Shown piece after piece: positions 30,448-41,272 of a DNA stretch of 64,000 bases. The notes beneath the pieces are model-generated. The model was not told the origin of the DNA, did not search any database, and was given only the letters and a program-made list of their open reading frames with translations. A program made the position numbers and the translations under genes. The stretch spans positions 7,254,001-7,318,000 of the forward strand of contig CANUEZ040000183.1 of the NCBI GenBank assembly GCA_948099385.1, given 5' to 3'. Origin of the DNA: Fasciola hepatica. Its lineage: Eukaryota > Platyhelminthes > Trematoda > Plagiorchiida > Fasciolidae. Within the stretch, counting starts at the first letter, position 1. Each line of letters starts with the position of its first letter.

Positions 30448-31136
30448 TAAACCTTTTTCACACCAGTAATCGAGGTGGATAAAGAAACACCATATATACC
30501 ACACAATCTCCGTCAAACACGTTAAGGTGCTCGCGGTCCTTTCGTTGACACTACAGAAGGTTCTTTCCGATATGTGGTGATGAGTGCGATTCCATTATAC
30601 ATCCCGATACATACACGCATGCACGACGCACTCTACATCCCGTAAACCCATCAAACATGTGACAGTGTTCGTTGTTTTGCTTTCTGTTGACGTTACCGAA
30701 TGCCCCTTGCATATGTGGAAGTAGCGGAGCTCAGGTCACACACACATGCTACATTTTACTCGTTTTCTTGCCACACGGTCTTTTGTTGACATTGCAGAAA
30801 GTCCTCCTTTGATGTGTAGTCATACCTGTGTGTTCATTGTAACCTTGGCACACACACACACACACTCAAGCACATACCTCTAGGACCGGACGGCCCTTTA
30901 CCAGGACAACATCTATGTGGCCCTTCACGCCCGCCATCGGTCATTTGGTCTTGTGGAAGATGTAGACTAGCCTCACGTCTATGTAGCCAATGGGTTAGGT
31001 GCGACCAGTAGTAGAACGTCGACGACGAGCATTAGACGCGCGCACTGACAGCAGGGCCTAGGCAGGTAGGAAGAATCAGTACCTTTATACCGAACCTTTG
31101 ACTTTGCTAAGGATGCAGGAGGATTTTGGTGGGCGG
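30448..31136 (+). other. BEL 3' noncoding region with CA repeat and polypurine tract
   Basis: About 690 bp between the integrase end and the 3' LTR, closely matched by 38896-39584 (reverse) in copy C. It has several CACACA runs (about 30853-30865) and ends GGAGGATTTTGGTGGGCGG, a purine/T-rich tract next to the LTR. No protein-coding motif is seen. Confidence 0.75.
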
Positions 31137-31513
31137 TGTAACAGCCGGTCGTGGAAAATCCCCCTTTTTCCCTCGCGATTCAGTGTTTTTCCCAACATCA
31201 CTCATTTCCATACACTATTGACTTGTCTTTACGAACTGGTTGTTTTTCTGGACCAATTGTTGTTTGTTCGCGCCCAGAGCGCTATTTTGGCACATCCTTG
31301 TTCAGGACCTGCGTGACGCACGTGCTGTCTGCTCACACGCTGCTATTCGGTTTCTCGTTGTTGAGTCCTTGTGATCGTATTATTGAGGTTTGTATATTTT
31401 TTATGTCATTGTTTATTTTAGTAATCTAGTATCGTAGAATATCACGGATAATCGTCTTTTGATTTCGGGATCCGTTGCGAATTTGGCTACGCATTGCTCA
31501 AACGTTCGTAACA
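31137..31513 (+). repeat. 3' LTR of BEL copy A (E1 subtype)
   Basis: 377 bp with the TATTTTAGTAATC variant. By eye it is identical to the reverse complement of 34560-34936. Followed by GTGGG. Confidence 0.93.
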
Positions 31514-31585
31514 GTGGGTGCCTACCCAGTGTGCATACCATCGAAGGAATTCTGGACGCTCGACTGACCGTGGCCATCATCTGTC
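31514..31585 (-). repeat. Short CR1-group 3'-UTR fragment between BEL copies A and B
   Basis: 72 bp. Its reverse complement matches 35365-35432 (GGACAGATAATGGCCACGGCC ... GGTATGCACACTAGG). It begins with GTGGG, the 5-mer that also flanks copy B in inverted form. It ends abruptly at CTGTCC where minus-strand BEL pol starts. Confidence 0.75.
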
Positions 31586-33231
31586 CCGAGCGGGTCGAAC
31601 AAACTTGAGACGGCAGATAGTATGCCACGACGGGTTATTGGCAGCTCGGGAACGTTTAGTTCGAAAACAAAATCGTCCGTTTCCGCGTCCCATTGTATCC
31701 CTAAGGTGCGCTCGATAGGAAGTGGAGAGCCGTCCAAATCTCTTACCCTTTCGGCCTTTTCGTGATACGGGATGACCCTCAGCACTTCTGAAGCGTTCGA
31801 CATCCATTTAGTTAGATGGAAGCCGCCCTCTTCCAGCAATCTCGTCAGACCCCTGAACTGATCTAGAGCTGATTCCACATCATCGAATGACCCAAGGTAG
31901 TCGTCGACGTAGAAGTTCCTGCTGACGCTTTCTACCACCGTCCGATGCACTAGATCGCCATGTTTGTTCGCTGATTCTCGGAGGGCGTAGTTGGCACAAA
32001 ATGGTGACGATATGGCTCCGAAGGGGTGGACGGTCATCCTATAATTCACCACTGCGTTGTCCCGGTCGCTCCCTTCCCACCACAAGAATCGCAAAGCATC
32101 TCGTTCTCCTACCGGAATCTTCACCTGATGGAACATTTCCCTAATGTCAGCAGACAAAGCCACTTTACCCACTCTGAAACGGCACAGAACATCGATCAGT
32201 GGTGTGGTCCAGTCAGGCCCCTGTAGTAGGCGATCGTTTAACGACTTGCCCTGGAACTTGGCCGCACAGTCGAAAACCACCCGCAGTTTATTGGGTTTCT
32301 TGGGGTTGATAACCGGATGGTGAGGCAGATACCAGATACCCCTTTTGCTGTCGGTGTTAACAGGCACCTTTTCAACGTAACCGATGGCCTCGTTTCGCTT
32401 CATCAAATCCGCGCATCGTTCCCACAGATTCTGGTCTCGAATGAAGCGTTCTTTTAGTCGTAGTAATCGTTGGAGAACATAATTTCTGTTGTCAGTCCAC
32501 GGGTCAACCGGTGTGCGCCATGGGAGGGGAACCTCGAACTGTTTTTTGAGGCCCCTAGAGCCTTGCCGCACCGTTTGTAGAGCGAAGTGATCCTCTTGAG
32601 ACAACGTCGGTCTTTCATCTCCAATGTCATGAAACTCCTTTTCATACAGCCGTTGCAGATGATACTCAATGCGGTCCGTTTCGGCGGATAAATAATTCAC
32701 GGAACCGCGTACCCCTACTGGACCGTATAACATCCATCCTAGAGCCGTGCGTACGGCATAAAGTGCCTGGCGGTCGCCCACTCTTTGGTCAAGCACCCAA
32801 TGCGCCTCTGGCACGTCGCATCCGATGAGGAGATCCACCTCATCATCTTCCCAGTCTACGACGGTTACATCCTGCAGGTGGGGCCACCGAGTCAAGATTG
32901 CGTTCACCGACCTTGGTGCTCGCATGGGGAGATCCGCTAACGTGAATGCCTCCGTTGGTTCAATTTCCTCGTTAGTGTCTAGAGAGATGAGTTGCAGCCT
33001 TAATCTACCGGCAGTCATTACCTGTGTTCCGCCCACCGTGCTCACTGCCAACGACGTCGCACCTTTAGCCAGTTGGTGTTTGTCGGCAAACCGCTCTTTC
33101 ACTAAAGTGGTGTCGGATCCACTATCAACGAAAGCCAACGCCTTGACTAACCCAGTCGGAGTCACTACTCCCACGGCCACTACGCCTAAACGTACCGGTT
33201 TACTGACAGATTGTGAAGTTGAACAAATCAC
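31586..33231 (-). pseudogene. pol: BEL protease-RT, copy B
   Basis: The open frame of about 550 codons covers protease (FVDSGSDTTLV), the GWMLYGPVG linker and RT (LRVVFDCAAKF, LSADIREMFHQVKIPVGERDALRFLWW, NFYVDDYLG), ending within SLFDPLG. The 23 codons after 31586 come from the adjoining fragment. The frame is separate from gag because a G is missing in the third gag knuckle (GAATCGTGTGG; copy A has GAATCGGTGTGG). Confidence 0.88.
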
Positions 33232-33260
33232 GCTGGGCTTGGCAATCGCCTCGGATATGG

Positions 33261-34517
33261 TTATTCTCGCCTGATGCAGCAGCCGATGGTGTCTGCCCGT
33301 GCAGCCCTCGTAACCACACGATTCCTTGTTCTACAGGCTGCTGCCCGGTGCGTGGTGTTGAGACAGATAAAACATGCTCCTGCCATCCTCGCCATTCCCC
33401 ACCGTTCGTCTATTGTGGCGTTGCCGAACTTGGGGCATTCTGGTAGGCCATGGCTAGTACCACAGGATCTGCAATTTGGTTTCGCCGTAGCATCTCGTGA
33501 AATGACGTGTGTGTTGGTCCAAGGCTGGTACTTTGGATATTCCCGTACAGGGGTTTGGACTTGGCTAGTACCGGGCTTGTTTGCTCGGTTGCTGTCCCGG
33601 ATGAGTCGGCCGAATCTGCTGTCAGCTATCTTCGTTTGCCTGTCTAAGTATTCAGTCAGGTCTTCGAAGTTGGCTTCTCTGTCGCCTCGGCTTATCCGTT
33701 CTGCTTCTTCCGCCCACAGACCCTGTAGTTCGGGAGAGAGGTGACGGACTATGCCTTCCAAAGTGTGCATGGCGTCTAGGTCAGCCCTGTAACCTAAATG
33801 GTCGAGGGCTATTGAGCAGTTCTGCATCTTGATCACCAGGTCGGCCATGGTGTAGACATCGCCCTTGGTTCTCTTTGCCTCTGCCATCACGCCCTCTATT
33901 AGGTTACGGGCTACTTTGAAAGGTTGGCCAAACAAGTCCCTCAGAATCTTTCTTGCCCTTGTGTAGCCTTGTTCTGGGTCGAGCATGGTGCATCCGTCGA
34001 TAGCTTCTCGCGCTCGGCCTCGGCAGTAGTGAGTAAGGTAAAGAAGCCTTTGCCCAGGGTCGGTTACCTTGTTTTCAACGAACGTCTCGAACTGTTTGAC
34101 AAACTTGCAGTATTGCTCAGCTCGCCCGTCGAAAACCGTTAACTCCACTCTAGGCAGATCGATCGATGGTGGTTTGTATTCGGCGACCGGCGTGGGGTTC
34201 CCTACCTTATTGCACTCTAACCTATCGGAAGTGTCGAAGTCACTGGTCTCATGCTCTCGCTGTTTCTGTGTACACTTCCCTGCTTCATGCGCCTGTAGTC
34301 TAGCCGATAGTATTTGTTGCTCTAGTTCTAGTATTCTCAGCTTATATAAATCGACATCCTTACGATCAATATTGCTTTCAATAACACATGAGCTAGCACT
34401 GACAGGACTAGGCGATTTAGCATTAACTAAAGAATCATATGTACCCAAAACCTCCCCAGAGACTTGCCGTATTACTTCCTGTCCGGATTCGACTGCTTTT
34501 GATCCTTTTCTTGGCAT
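33261..34517 (-). pseudogene. gag: BEL gag, copy B (frameshifted end)
   Basis: It starts at the ATG complementary to 34515-34517 (MPRKGSK), as in copy A. It encodes the same capsid-like region and the first two Cys/His modules (CRSCGTSHGLPEC, CFICLNTTHRAAAC). The third module is lost by a 1-nt deletion, after which the frame reads RVVTRAARADTIGCCIRRE and stops. Copy C has the identical deletion. Confidence 0.88.
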
Positions 34518-34559
34518 TTTGCGTGATTTTTCCTCGTTCCAAATAGATCTACTGAGTAT

Positions 34560-34936
34560 TGTTACGAACGTTTGAGCAATGCGTAGCCAAATTCGCAACG
34601 GATCCCGAAATCAAAAGACGATTATCCGTGATATTCTACGATACTAGATTACTAAAATAAACAATGACATAAAAAATATACAAACCTCAATAATACGATC
34701 ACAAGGACTCAACAACGAGAAACCGAATAGCAGCGTGTGAGCAGACAGCACGTGCGTCACGCAGGTCCTGAACAAGGATGTGCCAAAATAGCGCTCTGGG
34801 CGCGAACAAACAACAATTGGTCCAGAAAAACAACCAGTTCGTAAAGACAAGTCAATAGTGTATGGAAATGAGTGATGTTGGGAAAAACACTGAATCGCGA
34901 GGGAAAAAGGGGGATTTTCCACGACCGGCTGTTACA
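34560..34936 (-). repeat. 5' LTR of BEL copy B
   Basis: 377 bp in reverse orientation (TGTTACG...TGTTACA on the plus strand), TATTTTAGTAATC subtype. It forms a long inverted repeat with 31137-31513. Confidence 0.93.
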
Positions 34937-34969
34937 CCCACCACTGTTCAGTTCAGTTCGGTTCAGTTT

Positions 34970-35335
34970 AAGTCTTGAATCACTAAAGTAGTGCACAGGT
35001 ACGAGGCCGAAGCTCAAAAGCTCCCTAGTCTTGTGATTATCTTTTCATCTGAAAGTCAACAGTGAAATGGAAGATAGCTCGCCGGATAATGAAGTGACGG
35101 AAAAGAGAGGGTTCGAAATACAAATCTTGACGTTATGCTGCATCTGGTATAGCCGGCGAGTTGGAAGGCGGACCACCGGACAACGCGGAAAGGTTCAGGA
35201 TACTAGTCTTGACGGCTTTTTGTTTCTTGTATTGCCGGTGAGCTGAAAGATGGAACACTGGGCAGTGGAAGAGAGCTTTTCGTTTAGCTTGAGTAGCTCA
35301 AACGATTCTGAATTGGAAAACTCATTAAGCCGCGA
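34970..35335 (+). repeat. Dispersed repeat R, copy 1
   Basis: About 365 bp similar to 46415-46705. Shared landmarks are CTTGAAxCACTA, GAGGCCGAAG, TCTTGTGATT, TATTGCCxGTGAxCTGxAAGAT, CACTGGxCAGT and TTGGAAAACxCAT. It lies between two TTCAG-type element tails (34946-34970 and 35342). The class is unknown; no clear pol III boxes or ORF. Confidence 0.6.
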
Positions 35336-35339
35336 GCGC

Positions 35340-37690
35340 CGGGCGGTTCAGTTTGCACAGGACAGATAATGGCCACGGCCAATCGAGCATCCAGAATTCC
35401 TTTGATGGTATGCACACTAGGTGGGCACCTACCATTTCGCAGCTTATTTCTTCGAGTCCCCGCTAAAGAGATAAGGGAAACGTAGAACCTCATCCTGCCT
35501 CAACAGCGAGAGACCACGTGCATCGCGAGCTTTCACTGGCCATGAAGTAACAAATGGAAACCTTAACAATTAAACACATCACGTCTTCTGCCTAACAAAA
35601 AGGTAAAACTCCCCTGTCAGAGATAATCTCATCCCATCGATGATCTACGGCACCTTTGAGTGCCTGGATGGTCCCCAGCTCTACTGCTTCTTCCGGTAGT
35701 CTATTCCGGTAAGTAACCACCCTATTTCTAAAGAAGTGAGATCTAGCTATCAGCCTGGATCGAACTTTTGCCGGCTTTTTCCCACGTCCCCTTATTCTGG
35801 AGTCTGTTGCCATATGGAATAGACTGTCCGGTTCAAGCCCGGAAAAGCCTTTTATATTTTTAAACACCTCAATGAGACCCCCTCCTAATCTCCTCCTTTC
35901 CACAGAGAAAAGTCTGAGGTCCTGGATTTTCTGCTAGTAAGTCTTGCCCCTCTGATCCTCAGTCATACGCGGTGCAAGACGTTGTACGTTCTCCATACAG
36001 GCGGAATCCTTTTTGTAGAAGAGTGACCATGCTTGAGCACAGTTCTGCAAAAGAGGTCTAACTATAGGTATGTACTCTGGCATGAAGACCCTAGGTTGTC
36101 TGCACAAAAAACGCTTTTGTCAACCCGAAAAGCTCACCGCGCACCTTTTCTGCGGCTGCTGTACACCGATCAGACCACTTAGGGTCGGAAGTCATCGCAA
36201 TCGCAAGGTCTTTTGCCCTGTTTACTGCCTCTATAGTAAATGGGCCTTGGCAGTGCGCAACCATCAGGCTTATCGCTGTCTGTGACAAAAACTGACTCTC
36301 CCCAGCACTGGGGGGTAAGTCCCACTTCTGTGCTCACTTAAGAACTGCAAGTGTGTCTCTGCTCACCTGCTCTCTCCCTTGAGCTCCCACTAACTTCACA
36401 TCATCCGTGAAGAGGATTGGCGACGGTAGAACTGAGGCCAAATCATTAATAAACAGAAAAAATAGAAGTGAGCCTAGCACGGGACCCTGGGATGCTCCGC
36501 TGGTGACGTTCTCTAGTTTAGAGTTCTTGTCACCTACCCACACGTAAAACGTTCTGCCGGTAGGAAGTCCCTCAACCTTTCTTGAATCAGCTCATTTATA
36601 CCAAGTGCCCCCAACTTGATTGGTGGAAGCCTATGGCTTACCGAGTGAAATATCTTACTAAAGTCAAGACAGCATACTTCTACCTGTGTACCTTCACCCA
36701 CTCTTCCAGCGACATTGTCTAGGAAGCTCAAGAGATTGGTCAATGACGACCTGTTTTCTAGAAGTTGTTGCTGAGTTGAGCAAAGCGTAGGATTCTCCAG
36801 TAATTGTTCGTAGAAGTGCGCCAGGATGATCTTCTCTAAAACTTTGCACGGAATACAGGTTAGGCCAGCAGGTCTGTAGTTTCCCATTTCAGAGTGTAGC
36901 CCCCTTTATGTACAGCTGCCTATGCTGCCTTTTTCCAGTCCAGTGGTGACTTTCCGTGGTCCAGGGTGGCCTCATATAACTTGTATAATGGAAGGGACAG
37001 GACATCAGCCAAGGCTTAGAGACAGCAGGGTGTATATCATCTGGCCGGACAGACTTATGGAAATCGAGCCCTTCGAGGTGTTTGCGTACTCTTCCCTCTG
37101 AGAGAATTAAATCTGTCACGCCCATTGGGAGAGTCGCCTCCGCAAGACCTATCTGCGCGCCGTTATCTATTCTGTGCATACTACTAAAATACCCATCCGG
37201 GGCATCTACTTTGCTCTGGTCGCCGGCTGCCACTCCATGATCTTAGGTTGTCATTGGCCCTACAGCAGCCCTCAACGAACCCTCAGAATGCAAGTAGCTG
37301 TAATACTTCTTTGGATGCTTTTTGACACACAGGGCCAACTTCATTTCATACACGAGCTTAACAGATTGCAGGAGGCCTGCTGTCTCACTTTTATGGTTGG
37401 TTTAGCGAATTTATTCGTGGCGACTCCCAGAAGCCTTAAAGAGAGCCCATCTACGGTTTCCACGCTTGACTGACCTGCTCATTGCAGCCCTCCGCCATAC
37501 CGGCTCGCTCTCACCCCGCCTACGCTTCAAGGGAGCCAACTCGTTTTGCACGGTTGACAGAGATTTCTTAACCACCTGTAAGCGTTCTTCCGTACTAGCT
37601 TCGTCCGCTATGTCCGTATTAGATCGACGGCTCTATTGCGAAGCCTGTGATTGCCCATATTTTGAGGCTCCCAATTAACCTTTAGGATAA
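35340..37690 (-). pseudogene. CR1-group relic 2, pre-RT to 3' end
   Basis: Read leftwards from 37690: a pre-RT connector (SEPVWRRAAMSRSVKRG, then KLVYEMKLALCVKKHPKKYYSYL, about 37500-37300) and VRPDDIHPAVSK (about 37040). RT follows: MGNYRPAGLTCIPCKVLEKII (36887), VCCLDFSKIFHSVSHRLP, SGASQGPVLGSLLFFLFINDLA and ILFTDDVKLV (36410; FTDD for FADD). The C-terminal part has FFRNRVVTYRNRLPEEAVE (35740-35680). The 3' UTR at 35590-35340 ends at a short TTCAG tail. At least five frameshifts or stops. Same broad group as the relic at 15791-17712 but a distinct subfamily. Confidence 0.82.
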
Positions 37691-37740
37691 TTTTGGTTGA
37701 CGCGAGCAAACAGTGATTTTGACACTAACATGGTTGCCTT

Positions 37741-38190
37741 TACCTAAAGGAGTTCAGTCTCCGCAGGACGAAAGTGGTCAGGACAGACAAAGGGTCCAGA
37801 TCGCCATCTTGTCGGCGAGCTTCCATGGCTCCTGACACTGCACGCTGGATGTTTTGTCCGAAGGGCAGAATTTGCGAAGCAGCATTACATTCACAGAGGT
37901 AAGTCCATTGATAAAAATACCAGGGACTCATTATCTCACCCCTCGTTCACACGGCTAGCTCTGGGAACTCTGTGCTCCAGCGTGAATCCAGGGCCCTCTT
38001 GAGAGTTGACACACTGCTGCATCCAAAGCATCCTCTGACAGTCTATTCCACATGGATACAACGCCATTTGTAAAAATTTAGCCCGTATGTCCAGCCTTGA
38101 GTATAACCTTTGTGGCTCAAGACTGTGCCCCTGTAACGGAAGGTCGTGGAAACTCACCCCAAAAACCACTGCAGTTCCATATTCTCCTAA
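37741..38190 (-). pseudogene. CR1-group 3'-end fragment
   Basis: The minus frame 38196-37936 encodes VVFGVSFHDLPLQGHSLEPQRLYSRLDIRAKF, the C-terminal segment GHSL-LQR--SRL-I---FF of this group. Its 3' UTR (to 37741, ending in GTTCAGTC on the plus strand) resembles 48120-48235 read in the other direction. It is 5' truncated, and an old BEL LTR lies just to its right. Confidence 0.7.
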
Positions 38191-38194
38191 CAGC

Positions 38195-38498
38195 ACTCAA
38201 TTATTTACACCATTGGCTCGTTTTATGATCTAACTGTTTTTACGGACCAACGCCTGTTTGTTCGCGCTCAGCTCGCTGCTCTGTCATATACCTGTTCTGA
38301 ACCCGCGTGAAGCACGTGCTCCTTTCTCGCACGCCGCAATTCGGCTTTTGTTTTTTGAGTCCCTGTGGTTGCATATTTGAGGTTTGTATGTTTCGTGTCA
38401 TTGTCCACCTGACAATCCAGTATCGCAGAATTTCACGGATAATCGCTTTCTGATTTCGGGATCCGTTGCAAATTCTGCTATGCATTGCTGAAACGTGT
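38195..38498 (+). repeat. Degenerate BEL LTR (old, plus orientation)
   Basis: About 300 bp align with the right four-fifths of the BEL LTR: TTTTTACGGACCAACGCCTGTTTGTTCGCGC, GAAGCACGTGCTCC, TTGAGGTTTGTATG, CAGTATCGCAGAATTTCACGGATAATCG, GATTTCGGGATCCGTTGC and GCATTGCTGAAACGTGTCCTACA. It is clearly diverged from the 375-377-bp young LTRs. No internal region adjoins it, so it behaves like a solo LTR. BEL copy C is inserted 17-21 bp downstream in opposite orientation. Confidence 0.8.
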
Positions 38499-38514
38499 CC
38501 TACACCTGGACAGC

Positions 38515-38519
38515 CTGTG
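38515..38519. repeat. 5-bp target-site duplication CTGTG of BEL copy C
   Basis: CTGTG precedes the element here and follows it at 45195-45199, the size expected for BEL/Pao. Confidence 0.85.
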
Positions 38520-38895
38520 TGTAACGAACGTTTGAGCAATGCGTAGCCAAATTCGCAACGGATCCCGAAATCAAAAGACGATTATCCGTGATATTCTACG
38601 ATACTAGATTATTACATGAACAATGACATAAAAAATATACAAACCTCAATAATACGATCACAAGGACTCAACAACGAGAAACCGAATAGCAGCGTGTGAG
38701 CAGACAGCACGTGCGTCACGCAGGTCCTGAACAAGGATGTGCCAAAATAGCGCTCTGGGCGCGAACAAACAACAATTGGTCCAGAAAAACAACCAGTTCG
38801 TAAAGACAAGTCAATAGTGTATGGAAATGAGTGATGTTGGGAAAAACACTGAATCGCGAGGGAAAAAGGGGGATTTTCCATGACCGGCTGTTACA
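38520..38895 (-). repeat. 3' LTR of BEL copy C
   Basis: 376 bp, reverse orientation. It has the CATGTAATAATC subtype shared with the copy A 5' LTR. The outer end reads TGTAACG where others have TGTTACG. Confidence 0.92.
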
Positions 38896-39584
38896 CCGCC
38901 CACCAATATCCTCCTGGATCCTTAGCAGAGTCAAAGGTTCGGTATAAAGGAACTGATTCTTCCTACCTGCCTAGGCCCTGCTGTCAGTGCGCGCGTCTAA
39001 TGCTCGTCGTCGACGTTCTACTACTGGTCGCACCTAACCCATTGGCTACATAGACGTGAGGCTAGTCTACATCTTCCACAAGACCAAATGACCGATGGCG
39101 GGCGTGAAGGGCCACATAGATGTTGTCCTGGTAAAGGGCCGTCCGGTCCTAGAGGTATGTGCTTGAGTGTGTGTGTGTGTGTGCCAAGGTTACAATGAAC
39201 ACACAGGTATGACTACACATCAAAGGAGGACTTTCTGCAATGTCAACAAAAGACCGTGTGGCAAGAAAACGAGTAAAATGTAGCATGTGTGTGTGACCTG
39301 AGCTCCGCTACTTCCACATATGCAAGGGGCATTCGGTAACGTCAACAGAAAGCAAAACAACGAACACTGTCACATGTTTGATGGGTTTACGGGATGCAGA
39401 GTGCGCCGTGCATGTGTGTATGTATCGGGATGTACAATGGGATCGCATTCATCACCACGTACCGGAAAGAACTTTCTGTAGTGTCAACGAAAGGACCGCG
39501 AGCACTGTAACGTGTTTGACGGAGATTGTGTGGTATATATGGTGTTTCTTTATCCACCTCGATTACTGGTGTGAAAAAGGTTTA
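38896..39584 (-). other. BEL copy C 3' noncoding region
   Basis: Reverse counterpart of 30448-31136, including the purine tract (complement of CCGCCCACCAATATCCTCC) next to the LTR and a GTGTGTGTGTG run near 39170. No coding motif. Confidence 0.75.
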
Positions 39585-41272
39585 CTAGGCCTCAGGGTTA
39601 TCAGCTCCTCCGTCTTCGCTCTCGAGTAGGTTAATACTGCGTATGTCACGAATGAGCACTCCGTTAGCTGTCTTCACCTTCACCGTTCTTATCATTTCGT
39701 CAGTGCTTTTGATGGTTTCCGTAACTACTCCCAAAGACCAAGCGCTGAAATGTGCGCGTTCGTCGGCGATCATAACCACGTCCCCAACTTTGAATGGTCT
39801 TGTTTAGGCCAGCCACTTCTGTCGAGTCTACAAAGCCGGTAGGTACTCCCGTAGCCATCGCCTCCAGAAGACCTAGGCCAGATAGTTCGCTTGCTTCCAT
39901 CCGTGGAGGTAGCTCCCAGGAAGGTTTACCGGCCCTTGGAAACCCTCGTCCGACCTTAACGTCAATAAGTCGTTCGGGGTGAGCGCCAGGTGGGTGGGGT
40001 CGCCGTTCAATACTGGAACCAGGGGGCGGTTGTTCAGGATTCGCTCCACCTCAGTCATGACGGTGTTTAGCGTCTCGTCGTCGGGCGGTTGCTGCTCCAT
40101 GATTGACAGCAATATCCGTCTGGCGGACCGGATCATGCGTTCCCATACGCCGCCTCGGTGGCTGGCCTGTGGGGGTTGAAATGCCATCGTATGCCGTAGG
40201 CCACGGTCCGATTCTGCAGTTCGTCCCTGTTTATGTTTTTGTGCCAACGCTGCAATTCCCGGTGAGCGCCCACAAAGTTCGATCCATTATCTGAGTATCT
40301 ATCGGCCGGTACGCCTCTTCGGTTGACAAATCTTTGCGAGGCCCGTAGAAACGAATCGGTCGTCATCGAATGTGCGACTTCTAGGTGTACGGCACGTGAT
40401 TTCATGCACGTCATGATACATCCGTATCGCTTTTCTAATCTTTTCCCGCACTTGATCCACAAGGGCCCGAAATAGTCCAACCCGGTGTCACTGAACGGCC
40501 ACCAGCCCGTAGTCACCCTGCATTCTGGTAGTGGGGCCATGAGTTGTTTGCCTGCTGTGGCATTGCGTCTCCTGCATTGCACACACCGTCGGATTACGCG
40601 TTTTACGGTCTCTCGTCCTCTCAACAACCAAAGGCGCTTTCGGATGACGCCTGTCACGTGACTTTCCCCGGCATGTCCCTCCATGGCGTGGACGTGTTGA
40701 ATCATTAGCTGTACTACAGGTTGTCTCGCAGGCAGCAGTATAGGATACTTTGTGTCGAAGTTCAGGTGGGCGTTGGTCAGCCTACCATCCACCCGCAGCA
40801 GTCCGTCGATGAGTTTGGGGTTTAAACGCTTCAGCTCGCCTCTTGGAGATGGCATGTCTTTATTTGTTGGCCCCACTTCTTCCGCCCTCTTGAGTTCTTG
40901 GGCGGAAGCCTCGCGTTGTATCATTCTGAAAATATCGTACTCTACCGCTTGCAGCTCATCGGGACCTATCGGGCCGACCCGTATCCGACCTGAGGGCCGT
41001 AGCCCTTTCATTACTAGTATACTTCTCTTGAACCTGGTTAACCAAACTAGCGAACGAAGCGTCTTCATCCAGGAAGAAAACCTGACCAGTCGCGATAGAA
41101 TGGATGTAGCTTCGACGACGTTGGCCACCATCACGACGCCTTTGATCTCCAGTTCCAATTCCGTAGGGGTTTTAGCTCGAACACGGGCCAGTCCTGTTTG
41201 GGCAATTGCAGGAAGTTTGGCCCTCTCGTCCACGTGTCCAGTTGCCTGAAGTTGTTCGCACCTCGGGAGCAC
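39585..41272 (-). pseudogene. pol: BEL integrase region, copy C
   Basis: The frame 41272-40133 has the HHCC module, GLDYFGPLWIKCGKR, AVHLEVAHSMTTDSF and YSDNGSNFVGAH. A short C-run shifts the frame before HRGGVWERMIRSARRIL (40247-39873). That frame is ended by a copy-specific stop after ANYLA, and the TAA after QKWLA that copy A also carries follows. The tail frame 39779-39585 (MVMIADERAHFSAWSLGVV) completes the region. Upstream linkage to RNase H is broken by the four-C run near 41165, identical to copy A left. Confidence 0.88.

Larger units (their letters stand above)
17713..31513 (+). mobile_element. BEL/Pao LTR element, copy A (chimeric, hosting a CR1 insertion)
   Basis: A 5' LTR (17713-18087), gag-pol (18130-21777), integrase (28861-30447), a 3' noncoding region and a 3' LTR (31137-31513) lie in one orientation. 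The coding region is interrupted by a 6.9-kb non-LTR element (21959-28857). The two LTRs are different subtypes, and the flanking 5-mers do not match (GCTTG on the left, GTGGG on the right). The right LTR instead is identical, as far as I can read, to the 5' LTR of copy B, which has the complementary 5-mer outside it. I infer a chimera of two insertions joined by recombination. Confidence 0.85.
31586..34936 (-). mobile_element. BEL/Pao copy B, 5' half only
   Basis: A minus-strand element with 5' LTR (34936-34560), gag and pol to the motif SLFDPLG, where it ends abruptly at 31586. RNase H, integrase and the 3' LTR are missing. The outside 5-mer CCCAC (34937-34941) is the complement of the GTGGG after the copy A 3' LTR. 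The two LTRs thus appear to be the separated ends of one original insertion. Confidence 0.85.

Noticed and set aside
30840..30870. CA-repeat block considered as a regulatory or satellite array
   Set aside because: Part of the conserved BEL 3' noncoding region (reverse copy near 39170); ordinary microsatellite.
31151..31429. Repeated open frame of about 90 codons (MENPPFSLAIQCF...) at 17.7, 31.2, 34.7, 38.7 and 45.0 kb
   Set aside because: It is a translation of the BEL LTR itself, present wherever the LTR is, with no protein family signature.
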